The position numbers and the translations under genes are program-made. This document shows positions 1 to 8,943 of a DNA stretch of 64,000 nucleotides, piece after piece. The stretch is from Bacillota bacterium (GTDB lineage Bacteria > Bacillota > Clostridia > Acetivibrionales > Acetivibrionaceae). Location: contig JAEWSG010000226.1 in assembly GCA_023398495.1 (NCBI GenBank), forward strand, positions 88,027 through 152,026. Reading direction: 5' to 3'. Each line of letters opens with the position of its first letter. Position 1 is the stretch's first letter. The notes under the pieces were generated by a model, which worked only from the letters and a program-made list of their open reading frames with translations, ran no database searches and had not been told where the DNA came from.

Positions 1-1
1 G

Positions 2-103
2 AATTTTGCTCTCTGGACCCCGATTATTGGTGTGTTGTTGTTTGCCATATCTTGCAGGGTATTTGAGCAGGGCTTGAAAAAATACGAAAGTGCAGGTGCG
101 TGA
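2..103 (+). CDS. ABC-2 type transporter permease, C-terminal end only
   Basis: The window opens inside a reading frame whose last 33 residues are visible, ending in GLKKYESAGA and a TGA stop. A hydrophobic segment (PIIGVLLFAISCRVF) precedes a basic tail. Permeases of the daunorubicin-type/COG3694 family paired with COG4586 ATPases typically end in W/F-x-x-GLxxYxSAG, and the ATPase follows 12 nt later, so this is most likely its membrane partner. The stop codon overlaps the ribosome site (GAGGTG) of the next gene, which suggests coupling. The rest lies outside the window. Confidence 0.7.
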   Translation, partial: NFALWTPIIGVLLFAISCRVFEQGLKKYESAGA

Positions 104-115
104 GGTGAACATACA

Positions 116-1096
116 ATGGCGTTGATTGAAGTGAAGAACTTGGTAAAGGAATATGTCGTAATAAAAAGAAAAAGCGGTTTTAAAAATTTTGTTTTAGGGA
201 TGTTCTATCCTCAAAAGATAAAAGTAAGGGCGGTAGATAATATTGATTTTACAATCGAACAGGGTGAGATTGTAGGATATTTGGGCCCAAATGGTGCAGG
301 CAAAAGTACCACTATAAAAATGCTGACTGGTATTTTACACCCAACATCAGGCACCTTGAAAATTGATGGGCTTTCTCCACAGCAAGACAGAAAAGCGGTT
401 GTAAAAAAGTTGGGTGTTGTATTTGGGCAAAGAACCCAGCTCTACTGGGAGTTAAGGCTTGGGGAGTCCTTTGAGCTTCTTAAGCGGATTTATCAAGTTG
501 ATGATAAATTATTTAAACAAAACCTGGACAATATGTGTGAAGTTTTAGGAATTAGAGAACTGTTGGATATTCCCGTGCGGCAGCTTTCATTAGGGCAACG
601 AATGAAGGGAGATTTAGCGGCGGCTATGCTACATTCACCCTCAATTTTGTTTCTGGACGAGCCCACTATTGGACTTGATGTAGAAGCTAAGCATGCTATT
701 CGTAAATTCATAGAAGAAATAAACCGCATGTTTAAAGTGACAGTCATACTTACTACCCACGACCTGGATGATGTAGAGCAGCTATGTTCGAGGCTTGTGG
801 TAATAAATCACGGGAAAATTATTGAGGATGGGCCGCTGGATAAGTTGATGGAAAAACTTGCTCTTCACCGGATACTTGTAGTAGACTTTGCATCACCTTA
901 TGAAGATATTCATTATCCCGGAGCAGAGGTCATTAAGCAAAATGGACATAAGGCATGGATTCAATTTGAAAAGAGTAGGATGACGGCTGCCGAGCTGATT
1001 GCCGATTTATCAAAGACATATCAGATCAAGGATTTGAGTGTTCAAGAGCCCAATATTGAAGATATTATAAGGGAAGTTTATAAAAAACCAATTTAG
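116..1096 (+). CDS. ABC transporter ATP-binding protein (daunorubicin-resistance/COG4586 type)
   Basis: This 326-residue nucleotide-binding subunit would power a membrane exporter with the permease just upstream. Visible motifs are Walker A GPNGAGKST (residues 57-65), signature LSLGQ (157-161), Walker B ILFLDEP (177-183) and the H-loop histidine 215. The stretch before Walker A (KRKSGFKNFVLGMFYPQK) and the ~90-residue C-terminal extension are typical of the ABC-2 exporter ATPases of COG4586. It is the first complete gene of a same-strand run to 5532 with gaps of 22-65 nt. Beside glycosyltransferases and an unusual aromatic-precursor pair, export of the cluster product is a reasonable role; this is inference. 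Confidence 0.88.
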   Translation: MALIEVKNLVKEYVVIKRKSGFKNFVLGMFYPQKIKVRAVDNIDFTIEQGEIVGYLGPNGAGKSTTIKMLTGILHPTSGTLKIDGLSPQQDRKAVVKKLGVVFGQRTQLYWELRLGESFELLKRIYQVDDKLFKQNLDNMCEVLGIRELLDIPVRQLSLGQRMKGDLAAAMLHSPSILFLDEPTIGLDVEAKHAIRKFIEEINRMFKVTVILTTHDLDDVEQLCSRLVVINHGKIIEDGPLDKLMEKLALHRILVVDFASPYEDIHYPGAEVIKQNGHKAWIQFEKSRMTAAELIADLSKTYQIKDLSVQEPNIEDIIREVYKKPI

Positions 1097-1118
1097 GATT
1101 TTTAGAAGGAGGTGTATC

Positions 1119-2345
1119 ATGGAAAATCGGAACTCTGTTTTTATAGCGATGAATGGAGGATTTGGTCCCTTAGCACAGGTAATGCCTTTAGTTGATGAAC
1201 TCAAAAAACACGGTATTGATATTATATTTTATAACTATAGGGCAGCTGCAGAATTGGTAAAAGAGATGGGGTTTACTCTTTTTGAACCTCCTGAGGAGGT
1301 TATAAAACCAGTAAAAATAAATCCAAATGGCCCAGAGTGGTGGAATGCAGATTATCTATGCAGCAAATATGGTTTTCTTGACTATGAATATACCAAGTAT
1401 ATGGTAAAAGTGTTTGCTGATGCAATGTTATACTACAAGCCCAAAGCTGTGATATCAGTTATGTATCCGGTGGCAACCATTGCTGCAAAGATACTGGGAC
1501 TGCCACTTTGCAGTGTTACTCAGGCCTGTTTGCATCCAAAGGGCAAAGGTGGTCGTACAACCTGGTGGAAGGAGTTACCTGAAAACCTTGATAGGACAAG
1601 TCCGGTGGTAAACCGTATTCTGAGTGAACATGGGCTTCAGACCATTGAAAAAATGGAAGAGTTAAATGTATGTGATTTAACTATTGTCCCAAGTATCCCG
1701 GAGTTTGATGTCATTGACAGCTGCGATGTTTTATACACGGGACTTATGTATTGGCAAGGACCCAAGGAGATATTAGGGACTACATTTGAGGTTGAAAGAA
1801 AGAATCCATACCTCATCTATGCCTATACCGGTCATATGTCTAATTCTAATGGAAGGGGTACAGGGATCATTCTTCTTGAAATGATATTAAAAGCGTTTAA
1901 TAATACCGAGTTTGATGTGGTTGTTTCCACTGGTACAGGACAAGGCGGGGAAATACCTGAGGACTTAAAAACTGCTGATAATATTACAATCACACAATGG
2001 GTTTCAGTCAATGATTTTATACCAAAGTGCGATATCATTATTCATCATGGTGGACATGGTTCCTGCCTACAGGGACTGGGTCACGGAGTTCCATCCATTG
2101 TAATGCCAACTATGGACGAGAGGGAATATAATGCAAGGCAGTTGGTTGAAATGGGCGTAGGTGACTTCATTCACCCAGATGAGATTACTCCACAATCTCT
2201 CTTGCAAAAGGCAAGAGAAATTGTAGCAAACAGGGAAATGAAGGATAAAGCAACCCGTTTGGCTCAAGAAATACGAAACAGCAATATTGATGGAGTAAAG
2301 GAAGCTGCCCGACGCATATTGGAAATGATTCAAAAAGCTGACTAA
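1119..2345 (+). CDS. Family 1 (MGT/UGT-like) glycosyltransferase
   Basis: A 408-residue GT-B glycosyltransferase that would transfer a sugar from a nucleotide sugar to a small acceptor. The C-terminal donor-binding half carries HHGGHGS (residues 309-315) followed by GxPSIVMPTMDEREYNARQLVEMGVG, the usual MGT/UGT arrangement. The N-terminal half has the FIAMNGGFGPLAQVMPLVDELKKHG opening of the acceptor domain. The start follows GGAGGTG with good spacing. It lies 22 nt after the ABC ATPase and 24 nt before the aldolase gene, so it is probably in the same transcript. MGT-type enzymes act on macrolides, flavonoids and phenolics; a phenolic acceptor would suit the neighbouring genes, but the substrate is unknown. 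Confidence 0.85.
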   Translation: MENRNSVFIAMNGGFGPLAQVMPLVDELKKHGIDIIFYNYRAAAELVKEMGFTLFEPPEEVIKPVKINPNGPEWWNADYLCSKYGFLDYEYTKYMVKVFADAMLYYKPKAVISVMYPVATIAAKILGLPLCSVTQACLHPKGKGGRTTWWKELPENLDRTSPVVNRILSEHGLQTIEKMEELNVCDLTIVPSIPEFDVIDSCDVLYTGLMYWQGPKEILGTTFEVERKNPYLIYAYTGHMSNSNGRGTGIILLEMILKAFNNTEFDVVVSTGTGQGGEIPEDLKTADNITITQWVSVNDFIPKCDIIIHHGGHGSCLQGLGHGVPSIVMPTMDEREYNARQLVEMGVGDFIHPDEITPQSLLQKAREIVANREMKDKATRLAQEIRNSNIDGVKEAARRILEMIQKAD

Positions 2346-2369
2346 CTTAATGTAGGGGGGAAAAGACCA

Positions 2370-3227
2370 ATGAAAGATTTAAGGTTAAGAAGATTGATTA
2401 ATCATAAGACTGGCAAGCTTTTGATTACTCCTTTAGACCATGGGGTTACATTAGGTCCGATATGTGGAATTCAGGACATAAGATCAACAGTGAAGACCAT
2501 GTCAAAAACCCAGGTCAATGCAGTGGTACTACATAAAGGGAATGTTGTTTACTGTGGCGATATTATATATAAGAGTGAAAGCTTGGCAGTCATTCTTCAC
2601 TTAAGTGCTTCTGTGGGGTTTAGTCCGAACAATGATAGAAAGGTACTGGTGGCCTCTGTTGAAGAAGGTGCAAAACTTGGAGTTGATGCTGTATCAGTTC
2701 ATATTAACTTAGGAAATGAATTTGATTATCAAATGATTAACGATTTAGGTAAGGTTTCTGAAGAATGTCAAAAGTGGGGAATGCCTTTGTTGGCTATGAT
2801 GTACCCCAGAGGAAAGAATATCGATGAAAGAGATTTAAACTGTAATATGGTAGCAGCCAGGGTTGCTATGGAGTTAGGTGCAGATATCGTCAAAGTTAAT
2901 TATACTGGTGACAAGAAGTCCTTTGAGAAAATTGTAAATGGAGTAAATATACCAGTTGTAATTGCTGGAGGTACATTTGATGAAGACGGACATAAGTTTT
3001 TGAAAGATATCAAAGATGCGATGGATGTAGGTGCTGCTGGGGTGGCGATAGGCAGGAATGTTTTTCAGAGGAGTGATATGGTAAGATACATTAATGGGAT
3101 TGATGCTATTGTAAATCAAGGTGCTGATTTGAAAGGTGCATTGCAGATAATGGAAGAGTATCGCTGGGCGGGGGCAAAGACTGTCGAAGCCACTGAAAAG
3201 GTTTCGCAGCTAGTCAAATCTATATAA
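2370..3227 (+). CDS. DeoC/FbaB-family aldolase, ADH synthase/GriI-like
   Basis: A 285-residue class I aldolase. The LLITPLDHG segment (Asp23, His24) and the Schiff-base lysine context DIVKVNYTG (Lys175) mark the FbaB-like family that includes archaeal 2-amino-3,7-dideoxy-D-threo-hept-6-ulosonate (ADH) synthase and Streptomyces GriI. The archaeal enzyme feeds an alternative route to dehydroquinate. GriI condenses aspartate semialdehyde with dihydroxyacetone phosphate on the way to 3-amino-4-hydroxybenzoate. The adjacent dehydroquinate synthase II homologue makes one of these two roles much more likely than glycolytic aldolase. Strong ribosome site AGGGGGG upstream. Which of the two substrates is used cannot be told by eye. 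Confidence 0.82.
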   Translation: MKDLRLRRLINHKTGKLLITPLDHGVTLGPICGIQDIRSTVKTMSKTQVNAVVLHKGNVVYCGDIIYKSESLAVILHLSASVGFSPNNDRKVLVASVEEGAKLGVDAVSVHINLGNEFDYQMINDLGKVSEECQKWGMPLLAMMYPRGKNIDERDLNCNMVAARVAMELGADIVKVNYTGDKKSFEKIVNGVNIPVVIAGGTFDEDGHKFLKDIKDAMDVGAAGVAIGRNVFQRSDMVRYINGIDAIVNQGADLKGALQIMEEYRWAGAKTVEATEKVSQLVKSI

Positions 3228-3292
3228 ACTACCTGCTTGAAAAGAAAACTAATATCAACTGAAATATATTATCAGGAGGGAGACTAAATTGT

Positions 3293-4426
3293 ATGAAAAG
3301 TAATAAAACACTTTGGTATGAAGTTAATGAAGATTGTAATGTTGAAGTTTTGGATAAGGTGTGTCAGCTTGAGTATGATGTTGTTTTTGTAGCTTCAAAA
3401 AATCTCTTAGTACTTGAGAATATTAAGCTTCCCCAAAGGATGAGGTTAGCGTTACTTGCCTCATCGCAGAAGGAAATTGATGAGATAAAGAGTAAAAAGG
3501 AGATTTGGAAAAAAATTGATTATGTTATTGCTGACAGTATCTCTCTTTTTGAAGAGATGAGGGGGACAGTGGAGCAAAAAACCGGTCTTCTAATAGATGT
3601 AAAGGATAAGTCTACATTGGATAAGGCAGTGGATTTGGTAAAAAGACACCTTGACATAGTCATTATAGAATTTAAAGATCCAACCAATATTCCTTTGGAG
3701 TTAATTCTTGCAACAACGCAGAAGTCAGACTGTAGAATTATAAAAAAAGTAAAGAATAGAAGAGATGGAGAAGTTAGTCTTATGACCATGGAGTCAGGGG
3801 CAGATGGAATTTTGTTCTCTTCAAACCACATTGGAGAGATTGTTGATATGGTAGAAGTTATAAGGAATTCTAATAAGTACAAGTTTATATTGCAGGAGGC
3901 TGTAGTGACAAAGATTAAGCCTTCAGGTATAGGAAGCAGAGTTTGCATTGATACAACCTCGGAATTGACACAAGATGAAGGAATGATTTTAGGATCAACT
4001 TCTAGCGGAGGTCTTATGACCTGCAGTGAAACTCATTTTCTTCCTTATATGAACTTAAGAACTTTTAGAGTTAACGCTGGGGGAATACATTTGTATGTAT
4101 GGGGGCCTAATGAACAGGCAGTTTACCTATCGGACTTAAAGTCAGGAGATAAAATATATGTAGTCAATTCCTCAGGAGATGCCAGAGTTGTCACTGTGGG
4201 AAGACTAAAAATTGAATCTAGACCGCTTCTTTTAATTGAGTGTGAAATTGGCGGGGTGAAGATTAATACATTCATACAGGATGACTGGCATGTTAGGATG
4301 TTTGGTTCGAAAGGCGAAATAAGACCTTCAAGTGAGATTAAGGTGGGAGACAAACTTCTAGGCTTTTTAGATAAGCCGGGAAGGCATGTGGGACTAAGAA
4401 TAGAAGAAAGTATCAAGGAAGTATAA
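3293..4426 (+). CDS. 3-dehydroquinate synthase II family protein (GriH-like)
   Basis: This 377-residue protein has the hallmark C-terminal half of dehydroquinate synthase II (PF01959, MJ1249 type). It runs from GSTSSGGLMTCSETH (Ser238-Gly239-Gly240) through PYMNLRTFRVNAGGIHLYVWGPN, and a beta-rich end closes with WHVRMFGSKGEIRPSSEIKVGDKLLGF. Archaeal members oxidatively deaminate and cyclise ADH to 3-dehydroquinate. The actinobacterial homologue GriH makes 3-amino-4-hydroxybenzoate. In bacteria the family is mostly found in secondary-metabolite clusters, and here it sits between an ADH-synthase-like aldolase and a glycosyltransferase. An AGGAGGG ribosome site lies 12 nt before ATG. The family call is firm; the exact reaction is inferred. 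Confidence 0.85.
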   Translation: MKSNKTLWYEVNEDCNVEVLDKVCQLEYDVVFVASKNLLVLENIKLPQRMRLALLASSQKEIDEIKSKKEIWKKIDYVIADSISLFEEMRGTVEQKTGLLIDVKDKSTLDKAVDLVKRHLDIVIIEFKDPTNIPLELILATTQKSDCRIIKKVKNRRDGEVSLMTMESGADGILFSSNHIGEIVDMVEVIRNSNKYKFILQEAVVTKIKPSGIGSRVCIDTTSELTQDEGMILGSTSSGGLMTCSETHFLPYMNLRTFRVNAGGIHLYVWGPNEQAVYLSDLKSGDKIYVVNSSGDARVVTVGRLKIESRPLLLIECEIGGVKINTFIQDDWHVRMFGSKGEIRPSSEIKVGDKLLGFLDKPGRHVGLRIEESIKEV

Positions 4427-4452
4427 TCCAAAGGGGGAGGTGTAGAAAACAT

Positions 4453-5532
4453 ATGGATAATCCTCTAATTAGTATCATCATGCCAACGTATAACAGAATT
4501 CAAACCCTTCCGGCTAGTATAAGTTCAGTTTTGCAGCAGACCTATACTAACTGGGAACTGATTGTGGTAGATGATAGAAGTACGGATGACACGAAAGCAC
4601 TTATCAGTGATTATGAAAAAAAGGATCCAAGAATAAGATATCTCTATAATATACGAAAAAAGGGACCAGCTGCGGCAAGAAATTTAGGTATCGAGAATAG
4701 CCGTGGTGAATATCTTGCCTTTTTGGATTCTGACGATGAATGGTTTTCGCACCATTTGGAAGACAGCATAAATGCACTCAGGGATGAAGGTGTCAATGTT
4801 TGCTTTTCTCTATGGATTGAGAGAAATAATAAAACCGGTGAGGAGTATAAAGTTCTTGAAGCTGAGGGTGCTAAAGAAGTATTGGACGATGTGATTCGGG
4901 AATTTGGCTTGTCTGAAAGAAATAACCGCATCGTATTTCCTTCTCCTCAGTTTTATGAGGTCAAGTGTTTAAAGACTGTACATGTTTGCCACATCAATAC
5001 AATGCTCATTAATAAAGAGGTTATTAGAAAAGTTGGATTATTAAATGAAAAGATATTGGCTAGTGAAGACACCGATTTTATGTATCGGATTTTTTACGAA
5101 TTCCCATTTTGTTTGATAAAGAACTACCATTTTATTTATAATCAGGGGGAAGACAATATCCATAATTTTATTGATAGGCATATGTTGGACCTGGATAAAA
5201 TAATAAACCATACCGAGTGGGTAAGAAAGCTGACTTTTTGTGGCATATATAAATGTGAGATGTTACGCACTAGACAAGAGTTTATTAAAAAGTCACCGAA
5301 AATAAAAAAGAAAGATTTATGTATTCAAAAATGCAACTCTAAGATAGAGGCCAAGTTTTTTACTCTCGGTTTCATCAATAAAAACGTTAGTAGGAGTAAA
5401 GCACTATATTATTTAATGAAATCAATGAGATTCAAAATGAACATAAGAAAGTTTAAACTATTAGTCAATATTCTTTTTCCGTTTATATACAAGGATCAAG
5501 GGATAATACTTGATGACCTATGGTTAAACTGA
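4453..5532 (+). CDS. Family 2 glycosyltransferase
   Basis: A 359-residue GT-A enzyme. The N-terminal ~110 residues show the GT2 signature: SIIMPTYNR, then WELIVVDDRSTDDT, the ARNLGIENSRGEYLAFLDSDDEW stretch with the DxD metal site, and an EDTDFMYR segment about residue 205 in the acceptor region. The last ~130 residues are basic and hydrophobic without a recognised domain. It is the last gene of the 1-5532 run, 26 nt after the DHQS II-like gene, with a GGGGGAGG ribosome site. A weak hairpin terminator follows at 5622. It could decorate the same product as the family 1 enzyme or serve surface polysaccharide; this is unresolved. Confidence 0.83.
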   Translation: MDNPLISIIMPTYNRIQTLPASISSVLQQTYTNWELIVVDDRSTDDTKALISDYEKKDPRIRYLYNIRKKGPAAARNLGIENSRGEYLAFLDSDDEWFSHHLEDSINALRDEGVNVCFSLWIERNNKTGEEYKVLEAEGAKEVLDDVIREFGLSERNNRIVFPSPQFYEVKCLKTVHVCHINTMLINKEVIRKVGLLNEKILASEDTDFMYRIFYEFPFCLIKNYHFIYNQGEDNIHNFIDRHMLDLDKIINHTEWVRKLTFCGIYKCEMLRTRQEFIKKSPKIKKKDLCIQKCNSKIEAKFFTLGFINKNVSRSKALYYLMKSMRFKMNIRKFKLLVNILFPFIYKDQGIILDDLWLN

Positions 5533-5621
5533 TTTGCTTTCCTGCTCTAAAAAGGTGGAATGCGTTCAACGAAGCCGAACTGATGCATACTACAAGGAAA
5601 CAGAGAGATTAATTTACATAT

Positions 5622-5655
5622 GGCACTTTAAATAGTGCCTGTATTGTTTTTTGTT
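5622..5655 (+). terminator. Probable rho-independent terminator of the 1-5532 run
   Basis: GGCACT and AGTGCC form a 6-bp stem around TTAAAT, followed by a T-rich stretch (TGTATTGTTTTTTG). The stem is short, so termination may be leaky. The rest of 5533-5857 holds no gene I can support; reading frames there have no ribosome site and run into the antisense of the peptidase gene. Confidence 0.45.
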
Positions 5656-5857
5656 GTAAAAAGTCAGGGTGTTCTTTTATATGAAGGGGATATAAACAAG
5701 GAAATCGTTTCTTCGAAATTTGTTTCTAAATATAAGAGGGCATCTCATTGTGGAGAAGCCCCCGTATTCTCTTCATTTTTGACAGTAGCAATAATTATTG
5801 GTGAGTACGCAATTTGTTCTGGTATTAATACTTTGCAGATGAATGTATTTATTATTG

Positions 5858-6973
5858 TTAAATCAGGTTTTCAGGGTTCAGGCATTTGAGCTCATCGGTG
5901 ACAAAAAGGCCGTCTTTCCGGATAAGAACATCATCAAACCATATTTCTCCTCCGCCATACTCAGGTCTTTGTATCAATACAAGATCCCAGTGGACAGCAG
6001 AATTATTGCCGTTATTGCATTCATCGTAACAGCTTCCAGGAGTGAAATGAATGCTTCCTTTTATTTTTTCATCAAAGAGAGTATCTTTCATAGGAGTTTC
6101 AATGTAAGGATTTACTCCGATAGCAAACTCACCTACATATCTTGCACCTTCGTCGGTGTCAAATATCTGATTTATTCTTTGGGTGTCATTTGCAGTAGCG
6201 TTTACTATTTTTCCATCCTTAAACTCCAGACGGATATTTTCATAAGTAACGCCTTGGTAGACTGCGGGGGTGTTATAGGTTATAAAACCATTTACAGAAT
6301 TTTTTACCGGAGCTGTAAAGACTTCGCCGTCTGGTATATTGATTTTTCCGTCACATTTTATTGCAGGAAGCCCTTTGATTGAAAAAGTCAGATCAGTGTC
6401 CTTTGCTACCAAGCGGACTTTGTCGGTGTTTTCCATAACTTTTACAAGATTGTCCATTGCCTTTGACATTTTCGAATAGTCAAGGTTGCAAACTTTGAAA
6501 TAAAAGTCTTCAAAGGACTCGGTGGACATATTTGCAAGTTGTGCCATAGAGCTATTTGGATACCTTAAAATACACCATTTTGTGTGCTTTACCCGGATGT
6601 CTGAATGAACGGGCTTAGAAAAGTGTTCCATATATAATTTCATTTTATTTTGTGGTACTGACCCAAGTTCACTGACATTCAGAGATGCCCTTATTCCTAT
6701 ATATGCCTTCATTTCCTTCATGCGGGCCATTTCATAGGAGGCCATTCTCTTTATCTGATCTTCGGTACACTCACTTAACAGTACTCTTAAAAGTTCGTTG
6801 TTTTTTATTGTAAGAAAAGGAATTCCACCTGCTTCGTAAGAGTGTTTGACCAGCTCTTTTCCAAGATCATAACAATCCCCTATGCACTCTATGAGGATAT
6901 TTTCGCCGGGTTTTAACTCTAGTGAATAATTAATTAAATTATGAGCCAGTTGTGTTATGCGAGAGTCTTTCAT
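5858..6973 (-). CDS. M29 family aminopeptidase
   Basis: A 371-residue metallo-aminopeptidase of the AmpS/aminopeptidase II (M29) family, which removes N-terminal residues from peptides in the cytoplasm. The family's C-terminal metal-site region is visible as ARYVGEFAIGVNPYI, then GSIHFTPGSCYDECNNGNNSAVHWDLVLIQ, containing the conserved Glu, His and His-x-Asp ligands. The N-terminal domain carries LELKPGENILIECIGDCYDLGKELVKHSYEAGG, typical of the group. Its ATG overlaps the stop of pepF by 4 nt, so the two peptidase genes are translationally coupled and probably serve peptide recycling together. Confidence 0.88.
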   Translation of the reverse strand: MKDSRITQLAHNLINYSLELKPGENILIECIGDCYDLGKELVKHSYEAGGIPFLTIKNNELLRVLLSECTEDQIKRMASYEMARMKEMKAYIGIRASLNVSELGSVPQNKMKLYMEHFSKPVHSDIRVKHTKWCILRYPNSSMAQLANMSTESFEDFYFKVCNLDYSKMSKAMDNLVKVMENTDKVRLVAKDTDLTFSIKGLPAIKCDGKINIPDGEVFTAPVKNSVNGFITYNTPAVYQGVTYENIRLEFKDGKIVNATANDTQRINQIFDTDEGARYVGEFAIGVNPYIETPMKDTLFDEKIKGSIHFTPGSCYDECNNGNNSAVHWDLVLIQRPEYGGGEIWFDDVLIRKDGLFVTDELKCLNPENLI

Positions 6974-8778
6974 ATCAATGCCTCCAATTCGTTCAATATT
7001 TTTTCAAAAACATTTAAAGCATCTTGTACAGGTTTTGGAGTATACAGGTCAACTCCGGCTTTCTTAAGAAGGTCCAAAGGATAATCGGAACTACCTCCCT
7101 TTAAAAAATCTTTGTAGCGATCAATAGCAGGCTGACCGTTGTTAAGTATCATATCCGATATTGCAACAGCAGATGAGAAGCCGGTTGCATACTTGTAAAC
7201 ATAGAAACTTGTATAGAAATGAGGTATCCGTGCCCATTCCATTTTAATTTCATCATCCACACTGACCTCTGCTTCAAAGTATTTTTTGTTAAGATCAAGG
7301 TATACATTGCTCAATATATCAGCAGTAAGCGCCTCGCCTTCCTGAAGCATTGCATGAGTTTTCTTCTCGAATTCTGCAAACATAACCTGCCTGAATATTG
7401 TGCCTCTGAATTGTTCAAGGTAATGGTTCAGAAGGTATGCTTTTTCTGCATTGTTGCTTGTATTCTTGAGTAAATATTCCATTACCAATGACTCGTTTAC
7501 AGTTGATGCTACCTCTGCGACAAATATTTTGTACTCCGAATACACATAGGGTTGAGTTTTGTTGGTATAGTATGAATGTAGTGCATGCCCCATTTCGTGG
7601 GCAATTGTGAAGACATCGTTTATTGTACCCTGATAGTTTAGAAGAACATAGGGATGGGATTTATATGCCCCCCACGAGTATGCACCGCTGGTTTTGCCCT
7701 GATTTTCATAAACATCAATCCAGCCTGAGTTGAAACCTTCCTTGAGAAAGCTTATATATTCTTCACCCATAGGGGAGAGCCCTTGTTCAACCATATTAAG
7801 GGCCTCTTCATAAGGAATATTCTTTTTTTGTTCTTCAACTATAGGAACATACAAGTCATACATATGCAGCTCATCTAATTTTAAGGCTTTCTTACGAAGT
7901 TTGAGATACCTGTGCAACAGTGGCAAATTTTTATTTATTGTATCTATAAGGTTGTCATATACCTCTTGACTAATATTATCTGCATCAAGGGAGGCTTCTA
8001 AGGATGATTTGTACTTACCTGCGGCAGAATAAAATTTGTTTGCCTTTATATTGCCTGTTAAAGATGAAGCAAGGGTATTTCTGAATTTGCCATAAGTGTC
8101 ATAAAGGGCAGTGAATGCATCTTTACGTACTCTTCTGTCTTTGCTTTCAAGAAACTTGGTATACCTACCTTTTGTCAGTTCTACATCTTCGCCGTTTTCA
8201 TCCTTTATAAACGGGAATTTCAAGTCTGCGTTATTGAACATGGTGAATATGTCGCGGGCAGATCCTGCCATTTCCGATGAAAGAGCTAAAAGTTCTTCTT
8301 CCTTTTCGGATAGAATATGATCTTTTTGCCGAAGTATTTCGTTAAAAAATTGTCTGTAAATTTTAAGACCATCACATTGACTTATGAAATCTTCTAATTT
8401 GTCCTTTGAGATGGAAGTGATTTCTGGAACTATAAAGGAAACAGAAGCATAGACTTCTGTTGAAAGCGTCGAGGCTCTATCTGCAAGTGCTTGATATGTT
8501 GGATTTCCGTTGTCTTCATCTCTTTTCATTCTTGCATATACATAGACCAAATCATTTAAGGACATCATTTCATTGCTAATTTTCAGGCATTCTAAAAGTG
8601 TTTCGGGGTTCTGGCTTAAGGTTCCCTTGAATTTAACAATTTGTTGAATGAATTGCTTTACCGCCTTTAAATCAGTTTCCCAATTATCTATGGACGGGTA
8701 CATATCTTCTAAATTCCATTTGTATTTGTCATCGATCTCATCTCTTTTAGGTAAAGCCATTGTTTTGGTTTCTGACAT
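6970..8778 (-). CDS. pepF: Oligoendopeptidase F (M3B metallopeptidase)
   Basis: At 602 residues it has the normal PepF length. It cleaves short oligopeptides in the cytoplasm with zinc bound by HEMGH (His394-Glu395-x-x-His398) in TIAHEMGHALHSYY; the third ligand lies in the following helix (FVAEVASTVNES). The N-terminal helical region with KYKWNLEDMYPSIDNWETDL is characteristic. An AGGAGG site sits 7 nt before ATG. It is the upstream member of a coupled pair with the M29 aminopeptidase, so endo- and exopeptidase are made together. Confidence 0.93.
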   Translation of the reverse strand: MSETKTMALPKRDEIDDKYKWNLEDMYPSIDNWETDLKAVKQFIQQIVKFKGTLSQNPETLLECLKISNEMMSLNDLVYVYARMKRDEDNGNPTYQALADRASTLSTEVYASVSFIVPEITSISKDKLEDFISQCDGLKIYRQFFNEILRQKDHILSEKEEELLALSSEMAGSARDIFTMFNNADLKFPFIKDENGEDVELTKGRYTKFLESKDRRVRKDAFTALYDTYGKFRNTLASSLTGNIKANKFYSAAGKYKSSLEASLDADNISQEVYDNLIDTINKNLPLLHRYLKLRKKALKLDELHMYDLYVPIVEEQKKNIPYEEALNMVEQGLSPMGEEYISFLKEGFNSGWIDVYENQGKTSGAYSWGAYKSHPYVLLNYQGTINDVFTIAHEMGHALHSYYTNKTQPYVYSEYKIFVAEVASTVNESLVMEYLLKNTSNNAEKAYLLNHYLEQFRGTIFRQVMFAEFEKKTHAMLQEGEALTADILSNVYLDLNKKYFEAEVSVDDEIKMEWARIPHFYTSFYVYKYATGFSSAVAISDMILNNGQPAIDRYKDFLKGGSSDYPLDLLKKAGVDLYTPKPVQDALNVFEKILNELEALI

Positions 8779-8825
8779 ATTTATGCCTCCTTGAATTATA
8801 TACTATTCTTCTTAAAAAAGTTTGT

Positions 8826-8943
8826 CTATCGCATTCAATATATATAAATCGTGAAAATGATTTTACAATGACAAATTAAATTTTCACGATAATAAATCAA
8901 GGAAATTGAAGTGCGATGTAAAATCTTTTTTGCATTCAATATA
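8826..8943 (-). repeat. Interspersed two-hairpin repeat, copy 1 (with start of a second unit)
   Basis: Read on the minus strand the element begins at 8943 with TATATTGAATGC. It continues through an imperfect hairpin ending in ATCGCACTTCAATTTCC, then a perfect 11-bp stem ATCGTGAAAAT/ATTTTCACGAT (8848-8858 with 8880-8890, 21-nt loop), and ends by restarting as TATATTGAATGCGATA at 8842. The same element occurs at 40452 and partly at 44389. The proximal end supplies the last codons and stop of the MazG-like gene. The position between two minus-strand genes is compatible with an inserted element or with a structured intergenic RNA. Confidence 0.75.

Noticed and set aside
3293..4426. Ordinary AroB 3-dehydroquinate synthase
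   Set aside because: Motifs are those of the unrelated DHQS II family, not the NAD-dependent AroB fold.
5635..6382. Plus-strand open frames overlapping the M29 peptidase 3' end
   Set aside because: No ribosome site, no family resemblance, and antisense to a clear peptidase gene; shadows.
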